Of a DNA stretch of 64,000 nucleotides, positions 8,091 to 16,666 are shown in pieces. Source of the DNA: Halorubrum lipolyticum DSM 21995. Lineage in GTDB: Archaea > Halobacteriota > Halobacteria > Halobacteriales > Haloferacaceae. Location of the stretch: positions 39,971 to 103,970 of the forward strand of contig NZ_AOJG01000007.1 of assembly GCF_000337375.1 (NCBI RefSeq). Reading direction: 5' to 3'. The position numbers were made by a program, and so were the translations under genes. Each line of letters opens with the position of its first letter. The first letter of the stretch is position 1. Under the pieces are notes generated by a model that was given only the letters and a program-made list of their open reading frames with translations, ran no database searches and was not told the DNA's origin.

Positions 8091-8248
8091 GTTAATCTGA
8101 TTAGTTTGCCCTTAACGCGGTGTATTGGCTTGTTAACGCGCTAATATCGGTCCGTTATTACTACGTACGTTCGTTAATGCATCCGCCACACTTCCCGTTA
8201 ATACACCCGTATTGCTCCGTTAACGCACCCGTACTGATTCGTTAACGC
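8091..8248. promoter_or_regulatory. Array of eight GTTAA(C/T)GC-type elements, about 21-bp spacing
   Basis: GTTAA-like elements begin at 8091, 8111 (CTTAACGC), 8132, 8154 (GTTATT), 8173, 8197, 8219 and 8241, with spacings of 20, 21, 22, 19, 24, 22 and 22 bp. That is close to two helical turns, so all copies face one side of the DNA. The last three extend to GTTAAyrCACCCGTAy. The array fills the otherwise gene-free 326 bp between the two beta-helix genes, upstream of the larger one. Related copies lie at 7955 and 7975, and one GTTAACGC lies at 9773, just upstream of the second beta-helix gene. It looks like a multi-site operator or activator array. Confidence 0.7.
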
Positions 8249-8273
8249 ACCCGTATCGTTCTCTTTCCGGGGA

Positions 8274-9755
8274 TCAGCTGGATCGGTCGGACGCCGAGTC
8301 CGACTCGTCGTCGACCCCCTCCCCGTCGCAGTCGGTTCGGAGGTCGACGGCGGGATCCGACTCCCGCTCGATCACGGCGGTCCCCGCGACGTCGATGGCG
8401 GTGTCCTCGATGACCACGTCCGCGGACCGGACCACGTTGATGCCGTTCCCCTCCGAGCGGGGGAGTCGCAGACAGCAGTCTCGGATCCGCGACCCGTCGG
8501 CGTCCCGCAGGTCCACGACGCGACGGGTCTCGCCGTCGCCGTCGACCTCGACGCCGTCGAGCCGCAGCCAGCGGGGGGGTTCCCCCGGCGGGTGGCGGCC
8601 TTTCGACCCGTAGTTCTCCCGCCTGATCACCGAGGGCCCCGTCGCGTCGTACCGGATGCTCGTGTCCTCGACCGACAGGGAGCGGCCGTTCGACCACACC
8701 TCGATGGCCGGCGCGCCCGTCGGGTTCTCCTCGAAGCGGAACTCGCAGTCCCGGACCGCGGCGCCGGCGGTCTTCTGTCCGAGGTCCGCGTGGCTGTCCT
8801 CGACGAGGACCCCGCGCATGTGGAACGCCTCGTCCTCGTTCTCGCGGGGGCCCTCGTACCGGTCCTCGCTGACGACGATCCGGGTGTTCTCGACGAAGCT
8901 CCCCTCGCCGCCGATCCGGACCGAGGCGACGTTGTTGTTCTCGAAGTAGCTGTCTGACACCTGCACGTCCCCCTGACAGCGACTCGCGTAGAGCGCGTTG
9001 TTGCCGAACTCGCGGAGGTCGCAGTCGACGAACCGAAGCGTCCCCCGGTGTCCGTCCCGCACGAGCGCGCCGATCCGCCCGCTCGACCCGTTGTAGCTGG
9101 CCCACCCTGACCCCTCCCGGTCGACCCAGTTGCGGACGGTCCCGACGCCGTCGGGCTCTAAGAGCTTGATGTTGAACGCCGACGGCTCGATGCCGTCCTC
9201 GCGGTTGGCCCGCCCGCGGAACCGCACGTTCTCGACGTGGAGGGCGTCGCGCGCCCAGAGGAGAAACGTCCCGACGGCGCCGTCGTTCGTCTGGTCCACG
9301 GTGAAGTTCTCGAAGGTGATCTCGGCCGCGTCCTCGATCCGGAGGAGCTGGTCGTTCGCGCCGGTCGGTACCTCGATCGCCGTGCCGAGCGGCGATCCGA
9401 GGAAGCCGATCCGGTCGCAGTTCTCGACGCGCGCGCCGGGGTCCCACCGGAACCGTCCGGCGGGGAACCGGAGGAGTGTCCCGTCGTCGATCCCGGCGAT
9501 GAGGTCGTTGGTGACGGTACCGCCGGGGTCCAGCCCGATGTCCTCGACGGCGTCGAGGCCCCGATCGAACTCGATCCCGTGTCTGGTCAGCGGGAACGGC
9601 TCGCCGCCGTCGGCGTCGGAGCCGTCGTCCGAGCTCCCCGTTTCCGGCTGGCCTGAATCGTCGTCAGTCGATGCGCGACCGAGACAGCCGGAGAGCAGGA
9701 GGGACCCCGTAGCGGCGACCCGCAGAAACGAGCGGCGATCCATGTGTTCGGACAT
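8274..9755 (-). CDS. Tat lipoprotein with parallel beta-helix
   Basis: A 493-aa protein. The N-terminus has RR at 7-8 (DRRSFLRVAATG) and a lipobox LSGC with C24, so it is predicted to be a Tat-exported lipoprotein anchored on the outer face. A Ser/Asp/Glu-rich tether (25-50) precedes a beta-helix that is collinear with the neighbouring larger protein. They share VASVRIGGEGSFVENTRI almost exactly, but this one lacks the STDDG linkers and C-terminal beta domains. An alternative start four codons in (9743) keeps the signal. A likely role is surface glycan binding or modification within the polysaccharide locus. Confidence 0.85.
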   Translation of the reverse strand: MSEHMDRRSFLRVAATGSLLLSGCLGRASTDDDSGQPETGSSDDGSDADGGEPFPLTRHGIEFDRGLDAVEDIGLDPGGTVTNDLIAGIDDGTLLRFPAGRFRWDPGARVENCDRIGFLGSPLGTAIEVPTGANDQLLRIEDAAEITFENFTVDQTNDGAVGTFLLWARDALHVENVRFRGRANREDGIEPSAFNIKLLEPDGVGTVRNWVDREGSGWASYNGSSGRIGALVRDGHRGTLRFVDCDLREFGNNALYASRCQGDVQVSDSYFENNNVASVRIGGEGSFVENTRIVVSEDRYEGPRENEDEAFHMRGVLVEDSHADLGQKTAGAAVRDCEFRFEENPTGAPAIEVWSNGRSLSVEDTSIRYDATGPSVIRRENYGSKGRHPPGEPPRWLRLDGVEVDGDGETRRVVDLRDADGSRIRDCCLRLPRSEGNGINVVRSADVVIEDTAIDVAGTAVIERESDPAVDLRTDCDGEGVDDESDSASDRSS

Positions 9756-9805
9756 CTGCAGTCGGCGGCTTTGTTAACGCCCACTTACCGGGTCTGAGCC
9801 CGTGG

Positions 9806-10651
9806 TCAGAGCGTGACGAGGTAGTTCGGGTCCTCGGAGAGCGCCGAGCCGACGACGCGCGCGACGTCGCCGAGACTGAAGAAGAACAGCCTGAGCCCGT
9901 TCAGGTCGTAGGCGTCGATCGCGTCAGCGGCCGCCAGGGCCCGGTGGATCTTCGGTTTGTTCCACGAGTAGAACGGCGAGGCGTACTGCCCGCAGGTCTG
10001 TGCGACGCGTCTGTGGCGCGTCTCCGTCTCGTACAGCACGCCCTCGAACGTCTCGTCGGCGACGTACGGCGCGTCGTACCGGCTCTCGAGGTAGTGGAGG
10101 TGCGAGCAGGTGATCCACGGCACCCCGACGTTCATGACGAGCACGTCGTCGTCGACGAGCTTCGCGAAGCAGCCGTCGGGGTGATACGAGTCGTCGTGCC
10201 GGCAGTCGTCGAAGCGGTACGGTCCCCGCACGAGGATCGACTTGATCGCGTCGTCGGTGCGGTAGTCGGCGTCTTCGAGGAACAGCGCGCCGAAGGTGCC
10301 GTGTTTCGGGCGCGAGTACGCCTTGTGGTACACGCCGGAGGTCTTGAAGTAGTCGGTGAACCCCGGCGCGAGGACGCTCTCGAACCGGGAGTCGACCGCG
10401 GAGCGGAGCAGCTCGTACGGGTTCCCGTCGAACGCGCTCGCGAGGTCGCTCAGCCCGACGTGGAGGAACACGGCGTCCTCGCCCGCGGCGTGGCGGTCGA
10501 GGATCCGCTCGAACCGCGACCGCGACGCCCGGCCCACCTGACGGCGCCCGTGCGCGCGCTTGAGCAGCTGGTGTTTGACCAGGTTGCCGGCGCGGCTCGC
10601 CTGCGTCGCGGGGTCCCGAACGGCGGCGCGCGCGGCCGACTCACCGCTCAC
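9806..10651 (-). CDS. AAC(3)-like N-acetyltransferase family protein
   Basis: A 281-aa protein resembling the aminoglycoside 3-N-acetyltransferase fold (COG2746 type). Recognisable parts are FLHVGLSDL near residue 63, the LAPGFTDYF segment, RPKHGTFG, YRTDDAIKSILVRGPY and the CSHLHYLE segment. In this locus it is more likely to acetylate an amino sugar of an envelope glycan than to act on antibiotics; that is inference. It starts with GTG, whose GTGA overlaps the stop of the upstream BNR-repeat gene, so the two are translationally coupled. The frame is open far upstream, but only as a shadow of that gene. The N-terminal 40 residues are basic and have no family match I recognise. Confidence 0.75.
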   Translation of the reverse strand: MSGESAARAAVRDPATQASRAGNLVKHQLLKRAHGRRQVGRASRSRFERILDRHAAGEDAVFLHVGLSDLASAFDGNPYELLRSAVDSRFESVLAPGFTDYFKTSGVYHKAYSRPKHGTFGALFLEDADYRTDDAIKSILVRGPYRFDDCRHDDSYHPDGCFAKLVDDDVLVMNVGVPWITCSHLHYLESRYDAPYVADETFEGVLYETETRHRRVAQTCGQYASPFYSWNKPKIHRALAAADAIDAYDLNGLRLFFFSLGDVARVVGSALSEDPNYLVTL

Positions 10652-11910
10652 CGTCGCCCACCCCTTCTCCTCGCTCCCCGCCGGCCATCCGTCCCTCGCT
10701 CCCCGTCGGCCACCCCTTTTCGCGGCCCGCCGCCGACCGACTCCGCGTCCCGCGCGTCGCCGACCGACTCCGCGTCTCGCGCGTCGCCGACCGATTCCTC
10801 CCCCCGCAAGCCGCCGACCACCGCTCCCGAGTCGAACGTCGCGGGGTCGAACGCGATCACCTCGCCGTGTCGCGTCCGCGTGTTGAACGGGTTGACGAGG
10901 AGCCCGCGTTCGGGGTGCGTCGCGAGGAACGCGTACGCGTTCGACGCCGGGAGGCCGGGGACGCGTTCTCCGAGGGTGTCGGCGCGCTCGAAGTCGGCGA
11001 CCGCGTGCCACCGCTCGAAGTCGGTCCGGCTCGACGCGGCGACGACGGAGACCCGTCTCGACCCCGTGTTCCCGAGGCGGTCGGCGGGGGCGACGGCGTC
11101 GGTCCCCGTCGTCGACGCCGTCGACAGCACCGCCCAGACCTCGCCGTCGTCCTCGATCGTCTCGGCGTAAAAGACGGGGTTGTCGACGGTGCCCACCGCC
11201 TCCGGTTCCGGGTCCCCGGCGGGGATCGAGCGCCGCGAGAGCCGGAGGATCTCGATCGAGGGGGCGAACGAACAGTCCATCCCCCACACCACCGCGTCGG
11301 GGGTGAACGCGAGCCCGACCGCGCGCCAGCGCTGGCTCCCGCGGCCGACCGGGCGGAAGTCGCCGCCGTCGAGGGTCCCGATCGCGCACTCGCCGTCCGC
11401 GTCTCCCGTCGTCGCCCAGAGCGACCCGCCGTACGGGTCCGAGAACACCCCGTGAAAGTGGCGCACGTCGTCCCGGGTCGCGAACTCGCGCCACGTCCGG
11501 CCGTCGTCGCTGACGAGCACGGTCGCCGGCTCGTCGCCGAGCGGGTACTCGGCGAGGTACGTCCGTCCCTCGTGGACGGCCACCGAGGTCGGCAACACCC
11601 CCATCGGTCCCGACGAGTCCGGCAGGTCGCGAACGCGCCTCCACGACCGCCCGTCGTCCGCGGAGCGGTACACCCGGTTCCCGAGCGTGGCGAGCAGCCG
11701 CCCCTCGGCGATCGGCCACACGTTCGCCCTCGTGACGCGTCCGGTGAGGCGACCGAGCAGCCACCGGGCGGACCGCCGGTCCATCCACGCCTCCCGGGCC
11801 GGGGGGCGCGGCAGCGCTCCGCGCGGTTCGAAGGCGTCGAGACGACATCGACCGACCGCTCGGCCGACGGTCGCGTACACGCGGTCGCCGTCGGCGCCCC
11901 CGAGTTTCAT
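10648..11910 (-). CDS. BNR/Asp-box repeat protein (sialidase-type beta-propeller)
   Basis: A 420-aa protein. Two clear Asp-boxes, SADDGRSWRRV and VSDDGRTWREF, and further propeller-like repeats suggest a beta-propeller like those of sialidases and glycosidases. No signal peptide is visible, so it may be cytoplasmic. The C-terminal 70 residues are low-complexity, with repeated ESVGDARDA units and Arg-rich ends. The ATG at 11910 is about 30 nt below an ATTACTTAT element; the longer upstream frame is non-coding. The stop overlaps the GTG of the acetyltransferase gene. The pair probably works on the same glycan. Catalytic sialidase residues are not evident. Confidence 0.75.
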   Translation of the reverse strand: MKLGGADGDRVYATVGRAVGRCRLDAFEPRGALPRPPAREAWMDRRSARWLLGRLTGRVTRANVWPIAEGRLLATLGNRVYRSADDGRSWRRVRDLPDSSGPMGVLPTSVAVHEGRTYLAEYPLGDEPATVLVSDDGRTWREFATRDDVRHFHGVFSDPYGGSLWATTGDADGECAIGTLDGGDFRPVGRGSQRWRAVGLAFTPDAVVWGMDCSFAPSIEILRLSRRSIPAGDPEPEAVGTVDNPVFYAETIEDDGEVWAVLSTASTTGTDAVAPADRLGNTGSRRVSVVAASSRTDFERWHAVADFERADTLGERVPGLPASNAYAFLATHPERGLLVNPFNTRTRHGEVIAFDPATFDSGAVVGGLRGEESVGDARDAESVGDARDAESVGGGPRKGVADGERGTDGRRGARRRGGRR

Positions 11911-12040
11911 GTGATCGGAGACCACCGCCCGCGAGAGATAAGTAATACTCCGGGTAACGCCCGCGTCGCGAGCTCGACCGCCGAGCGGCGTTTCGGGCGA
12001 TGCGCGGACCGCGGCTCGCTCCTGGTTCGCTCCCGGTTCG

Positions 12041-12060
12041 CTCCCGGTCCGAACCGGGAG
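12041..12060. repeat. Inverted repeat between divergent genes
   Basis: Eight-bp arms CTCCCGGT and ACCGGGAG flank a 4-bp loop. They follow three or four short GGTTCGCTCCC-like direct repeats from 12014. This lies in the 280-bp gap between the BNR gene and the divergent sulfatase gene and could be a regulatory or structural element. Confidence 0.5.
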
Positions 12061-12190
12061 GCCCCGGCTTCCGTCGGTCCGACTCCTCGCGACGCCGTCC
12101 GACGCCGCTTCGACTCCCGCGACGCCGGTTTCCGTCGGGCCGCGCTTACGCCGGTCATAACTATGCGATTGTGAGTCGCGCACTCGAGAC

Positions 12191-13585
12191 GTGAACCGCG
12201 ACATCGTCTGGGTGACGCTCGAAAGCGTTCGCCGCGACAGGACCTCGGAGGGCGCGTCCGAGCGGCGGACGACGCCGAACCTCGCCCGCCTCGCGTCCCG
12301 CGAGGACGCGGTCGGGTTCGGGAACGCCGTGGCGCACTCCATCTGGACCCGCCCCTCCACGGCGTCGATCCTCACGGGCCGCGCGCCGTCCGACCACCGC
12401 GTCTGGTCGGCCGAGGCGGCCCTGCCCGACGGGATGCGCACGGTTCCCGAGCAGCTCCGCGACGCCGGCTACCGGACCGTCGGCGTCTCGGCGAACCCGC
12501 AGTTCAGTCCGGCGACCGGGCTCGACCGCGGATTCGAACGGTTCCACTACCTCGAGCGGGGATCGCTCGTCCGCGAGGCGGGGTTCGGAACGATGTGCCG
12601 GTACCTGCTCAACGTCCGGCGCCACTCCGCCGGCCTCACGACGGACACGCGACAGCACTGCCTCGGGTTCCTCCACGACTCGATCGCCCGTCGTCACATC
12701 GGCCGGGCGGCCGACGACGACCGGCCGCTGTTCCTGTACGTCCACCTCGGCGACAGCCACCACCCGTACTGCCCGCCGAAGGGGTTCCGGGACCGGTTTG
12801 CGGACGAGCTCGCGCTCTCGCCGGCGGACGCGCTCGAGACAGTCCTCGACGCCTCCGCTCGCCTCCACGAGCACATCGCCGAGGGCGTGCCGTTCGACGA
12901 GGAGCGGTGGAACGCGCTGTCGGTCCTGTACGACACCTGCCTGGCGTACGTCGACGCGCTCGCCGGGTCCATCGTCGACGCCGCGTCGTCCCGGCTCGAC
13001 GACCCGGTGATCGTCGTCACCGCCGACCACGGCGAGTTCTTCGGCGAGGACGACCTGCTCGCGCACATGCTGTCGACGCACACGGCCGTGACCGACGTGC
13101 CGCTCGTCGTCCGCGGACTCGACGAGCGGGCGGCGGCGAACGGCCCCGTCCAGCACGCCGACGTGTGGGCGACGCTCTCGGGGCGATCGATACCCGCCGT
13201 CGACGTCCCGATCGGCCGCGACCTCGTCTCGGAGTCGCCGTCGTTCGCCGTCACCCAGCGGGGCGGCGAGCGGGCCGCGAAGAAGGTCGAGACGATCGCC
13301 GCCCACAACCCCTCGTTCGACGGCGACCGGTACGGTCGCGGCCCGGTGACCTCCCTCCGGACCGAGTCTCACCGACTCCGGCGCGACGCCGACGGCGACG
13401 CGCTGTTCGACCTCCGGGACGAGACGACCGACATCCGGGAGACGGAACCGGCGCTCGCGGCGGAACTGAGCGACGCCGCCGACGAGTGGCTCCGCGAGCG
13501 GGGACAGCCGAGCGCGGGGCACGACGGAGAGGCGACGTTCTCATCGGAGATGGAACGTCGGCTGGAAGACCTCGGCTACTTATAA
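12191..13585 (+). CDS. Sulfatase / alkaline-phosphatase superfamily protein
   Basis: A 464-aa protein. The N-terminal metal-site region is VWVTLESVRRDRT. The active-site region is WTRPSTASILTGRAPSDH, where a Ser or Thr replaces the formylglycine Cys of true sulfatases. The ADHGEFFGED segment (about residue 278) supplies metal ligands. The C-terminus ends in the LEDLGYL tag common in haloarchaeal members. No signal peptide is seen. It could transfer or remove sulfate or a phospho-group on glycans. It begins with GTG at 12191, is divergent from the BNR-acetyltransferase pair, and converges with another sulfatase-like gene 13 bp away. Confidence 0.8.
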   Translation: MNRDIVWVTLESVRRDRTSEGASERRTTPNLARLASREDAVGFGNAVAHSIWTRPSTASILTGRAPSDHRVWSAEAALPDGMRTVPEQLRDAGYRTVGVSANPQFSPATGLDRGFERFHYLERGSLVREAGFGTMCRYLLNVRRHSAGLTTDTRQHCLGFLHDSIARRHIGRAADDDRPLFLYVHLGDSHHPYCPPKGFRDRFADELALSPADALETVLDASARLHEHIAEGVPFDEERWNALSVLYDTCLAYVDALAGSIVDAASSRLDDPVIVVTADHGEFFGEDDLLAHMLSTHTAVTDVPLVVRGLDERAAANGPVQHADVWATLSGRSIPAVDVPIGRDLVSESPSFAVTQRGGERAAKKVETIAAHNPSFDGDRYGRGPVTSLRTESHRLRRDADGDALFDLRDETTDIRETEPALAAELSDAADEWLRERGQPSAGHDGEATFSSEMERRLEDLGYL

Positions 13586-13598
13586 ATCGAGCCGAACC

Positions 13599-14516
13599 TC
13601 AGTCCGCGTAGCCGAGGTCTCGCAGCCGGTCGACGACCACGTCGTCAGCGACTTCGGCGTCCTCCGTCGTCGACGTCTCGGCGGAGATCCGCGGCCGGGG
13701 ACCGTCCTCGTACACGAGCCACGGAACCTCGACGAGTTCGGGGACGTGGAGCCCGCGGAGGTGGCCGTACTTCCGATAGGGGATCGGTCCGCTCCGGTCG
13801 CCGAGCAGCTCGCCGTGGTCGGCGGTGACGACGACCCGTCCCGAGAGCCCGTCGAGCAGCTCGTCGACCTCGTCGAGCACGAGCTCGAGGTTCTCGTCGT
13901 ACGCCCGGCGGACGACGTCGAGGTCGACGTCGAGGTCGCCGCGCTTGTACGACTCCCAGAAGTTCAGCTGCCGCGACGGCAGCCTGTCGCGGCCCGTGGG
14001 ACCGATGTACGGAGCGTGCGGCTGCATGTAGTGGACCAGCAGCCGCTTGTTCGGGTGCTCCTCCGCCGCTTCGAGCGCGGCGCGGGTGACTCGGTCCGGG
14101 TGAACGGTCCCGGTCTCGTCGTCCCATCCGTCCTGCCAGACGTCGACGACCTCGTGGAACCGACAGCCGATGGGCTCGACGTCGTACACGCCGTGTTCGA
14201 TCCGGTAGAACTGCGGGTTCGCGGTGACGTACACCGTGTCGGTCATGTCGACGCCGGCGAGGTTCGCCCGGAGGAACTCGACGGTCGTCGGCGCCTTCGA
14301 CCGCCGCTTCGAGAGGGAGCCGGGGAGGTCGCTGAGCCGCTCGAAGGCGTCGAATCGGCACGCGTCGAGGATGACGAGGGCGTCCCAGTCCTCGGCGGGG
14401 ATGTCGACGCCGTCCGTGGCGTTCCGGGTCGTTCGTGCGTAGTAGTGCCGCTGGAGTTCGTTCAGCGCCATTCGCGGGTTTCGGACGCCCCGCGTCAGTT
14501 GATCGACGGAGTACAT
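13599..14516 (-). CDS. Sulfatase-like alkaline-phosphatase superfamily protein
   Basis: A 305-aa member of a shorter haloarchaeal group. ALVILDACRFDAFERL (about 36-51) replaces the usual N-terminal metal and nucleophile site. LVHYMQPHAPYIG (about 165) and VVTADHGELLGDRSGP (about 248) are the other hallmark segments, and the protein ends in RLRDLGYAD. The ATG at 14516 gives the typical MYSVDQLTRG start. It follows the large membrane protein gene by 31 bp on the same strand, so the two are probably co-transcribed. Since the classic CxPSR motif is absent, it may be a transferase or phosphodiesterase rather than a sulfatase. Confidence 0.78.
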   Translation of the reverse strand: MYSVDQLTRGVRNPRMALNELQRHYYARTTRNATDGVDIPAEDWDALVILDACRFDAFERLSDLPGSLSKRRSKAPTTVEFLRANLAGVDMTDTVYVTANPQFYRIEHGVYDVEPIGCRFHEVVDVWQDGWDDETGTVHPDRVTRAALEAAEEHPNKRLLVHYMQPHAPYIGPTGRDRLPSRQLNFWESYKRGDLDVDLDVVRRAYDENLELVLDEVDELLDGLSGRVVVTADHGELLGDRSGPIPYRKYGHLRGLHVPELVEVPWLVYEDGPRPRISAETSTTEDAEVADDVVVDRLRDLGYAD

Positions 14517-14547
14517 TGGTGGTGGCCGGGGGAGTCGGTGTCCGGCG

Positions 14548-16569
14548 CTACCGCCCTCGACGTAATGTATATGCGCCGGATAATCGCGAGCTGCCGGACG
14601 AGACGCCGGTGATCCCGGCCGCGTCTCCCGCCGCGTCACTCACGTTTCCGCCCGTCTCCGCGTCTCCGCCGCCCGCCTCAGTGCCCCCGCTATCGAGGCC
14701 CGTGTCCCCGCCTTCGCCGTCCTCACTGCCATTGCCGTCGGTCGCTATCCCGCTCTCGAGGTAGTAGAGGTCGAACCCGCCGTTGTCCCGGACGTGGTGG
14801 AGCCCGGGCTCCGAACCGAGCGCTTCGAGGGACGCCCGCGAGTAGCGGAACTCGCGGTAGGCGATCGTCTCCCGTTGCACGTCCCGGGCGGTCACTCCGA
14901 AGTACAGATCGCCGGGGGGCGAGTCCAGCTGCAAGCGGAGCTCCGCGTCCGTGTACGTGGAGTTCCCGTTCGCGGCGGGCGGTCGTTCCCCGGGCGAAAG
15001 GGCGTCGAACTGCCGGCCCGGTCCGGACCGGATCCCGCTCCACTGCACCGCTCCGTCCCGATATTCGATCGCGTTTTGGTACCCGTTGACCTCCTGGTCG
15101 GAGACGTGCGAGGACGGGAGGTAGATGTACGGCGACGGGAACACCGCGACGAGCGAGACGACGAGCGCGACCACGAGCACGACGACGGCGATCGGGCGCG
15201 CGATCGACCGCCAGTCGCGCGGCAGGAGGTCGCCCGCCGCGTGGAGCCCGACCGCCCCGATCACCGTCACGAGCGTCACCGCGAACCCGAGGTGTCTGAA
15301 GAAGTACTCCGAGACGTCGCCGAGGAAGTGCAGCAGGAAGAACGGCCCCAACACGAGCCCCGCGTAGCCGAAGTAGGTCACGACCGACCGCCCGCCGTCC
15401 GGGGAGCCGTCCCGCAGGGTCAGGAACGAGTACGCCACGGCCCCGAGCGCGGCGGCCGAGTAGACAGCCGGGACGAGGAACAGCTTGGCGAACAGCTCCG
15501 GGAGCCCGGCGCCGACCCCCTCGGCGGAGTCGCCCGTCTCCGCGACGGCCTGTCCCGCCACCTGCGTGCCGAAAACCGTCCCGTACGCCGAGTCGAGGAC
15601 GTTGCTGCCGGCGACGAACACCTGCCAGTGGCCGAGCGACCAGACGGCCCAACAGACCGCCGTCACGGCGACGACGCCGGTCAGCGGGCGGACCGCGGCC
15701 ATCGGGTGGTCCGGGGCCCGGCGCGTGTACAAGCGGTGGACGACGGCGATCGTCCCGATCAGGATCACGACGTTCAGGTTCACCTGCGGGTGGATCAGCA
15801 GCGACGCGAGACAGACGCAGAGGAGGGTGCCGTTCAGCCCGCCGAGCCGGTCGACCGTCGAGAGCCCCTCCCGGTCGCTCCGCAGGAACCGCACCAACAG
15901 GTAGAGCACCACCGGTAGGAACATCACGCCGAGCGAGTAGGTGTGGAACATCAGGCGCGTGCTGACGTTGTTGAACGCCAGCAGCATGAACCCGGAGAAG
16001 GCCGCGATCACGGCCGCTCCGGGGGTGTCGACAAGCGCCCGCACCGTCAGCGGCACGAACAGCACGTACACCCCGACGAGCACCGCGACGAACAGCAGCA
16101 TGGCGCGGGCCGTCTCCAACCCCGCGGCCTCGGCGAGCAGCCCCGCCGACCCGTGACCGCCGGGGTAGAACAGGTCCCCGAACGACAGCCGACCCGTCCG
16201 CAGGTCCACGGCCCATCCGAGGTGCGTCATCGGGTCGCCGCTCCCGTGGAAGCGGTAGCTCCGGACCGCCGGCAGTCCGCTGATAAGGACCGTCGTCAGC
16301 CAGCCGAGCAGCACCCCGATCCCGGAGAGCCGGTCCCGCGGGTTCATCACGCAAACCGCGCCGGCCGCCGCGAACGCGACCAGCGCGCCCGCCCAGAACG
16401 CCGTCGGCGTCGCCCGGTAGATGGATATCTCGTACCCGGTCGCGGGCGCGTTCCAAGCGGCCAGCGTCCCGACGGCGATCCCCAGAAACCCGACGGCGAG
16501 GACTGCCTTGCGGAGGTCGCGCCGCCTCTCGTCGCGCCCGCCGCGGGAGTTTCGTGCCCGGTAGCTCAT
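14548..16569 (-). CDS. Large multi-TM envelope protein, unknown function
   Basis: A 673-aa protein with about 12-13 predicted transmembrane helices from residue 20 to 470, then an extracellular domain of about 110 residues, and an acidic Gly/Asp-rich C-terminal tail (about 600-660). The layout is like GT-C glycosyltransferases or oligosaccharide polymerases, with a first loop containing GSGDPMTHLGWA that could hold acidic active-site residues. I cannot name a family. It is followed by a sulfatase-like gene in the same direction and preceded, 97 bp away, by a GT4 gene, so a role in assembling or moving a surface glycan is likely. Confidence 0.7.
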   Translation of the reverse strand: MSYRARNSRGGRDERRRDLRKAVLAVGFLGIAVGTLAAWNAPATGYEISIYRATPTAFWAGALVAFAAAGAVCVMNPRDRLSGIGVLLGWLTTVLISGLPAVRSYRFHGSGDPMTHLGWAVDLRTGRLSFGDLFYPGGHGSAGLLAEAAGLETARAMLLFVAVLVGVYVLFVPLTVRALVDTPGAAVIAAFSGFMLLAFNNVSTRLMFHTYSLGVMFLPVVLYLLVRFLRSDREGLSTVDRLGGLNGTLLCVCLASLLIHPQVNLNVVILIGTIAVVHRLYTRRAPDHPMAAVRPLTGVVAVTAVCWAVWSLGHWQVFVAGSNVLDSAYGTVFGTQVAGQAVAETGDSAEGVGAGLPELFAKLFLVPAVYSAAALGAVAYSFLTLRDGSPDGGRSVVTYFGYAGLVLGPFFLLHFLGDVSEYFFRHLGFAVTLVTVIGAVGLHAAGDLLPRDWRSIARPIAVVVLVVALVVSLVAVFPSPYIYLPSSHVSDQEVNGYQNAIEYRDGAVQWSGIRSGPGRQFDALSPGERPPAANGNSTYTDAELRLQLDSPPGDLYFGVTARDVQRETIAYREFRYSRASLEALGSEPGLHHVRDNGGFDLYYLESGIATDGNGSEDGEGGDTGLDSGGTEAGGGDAETGGNVSDAAGDAAGITGVSSGSSRLSGAYTLRRGR

Positions 16570-16666
16570 CTGCCCCGACGAAGGGGGTTCCCCGGCTTCG
16601 TTAGATGCGGAATAACCCCGTCCCGCGGGCGTCTCCGCGGCGACCGCCGACGGCGGCGGACCGCGC

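Noticed and set aside
8091-8248. Regular repeats as a possible CRISPR array
   Set aside because: The repeat core is about 8 bp with about 13 bp between units, far too short and too degenerate for CRISPR repeats and spacers, and no cas gene is present.
9806-10651. Antibiotic-resistance acetyltransferase
   Set aside because: The fold resembles AAC(3), but the surrounding genes concern surface glycans, and haloarchaea are not normal targets of aminoglycosides.
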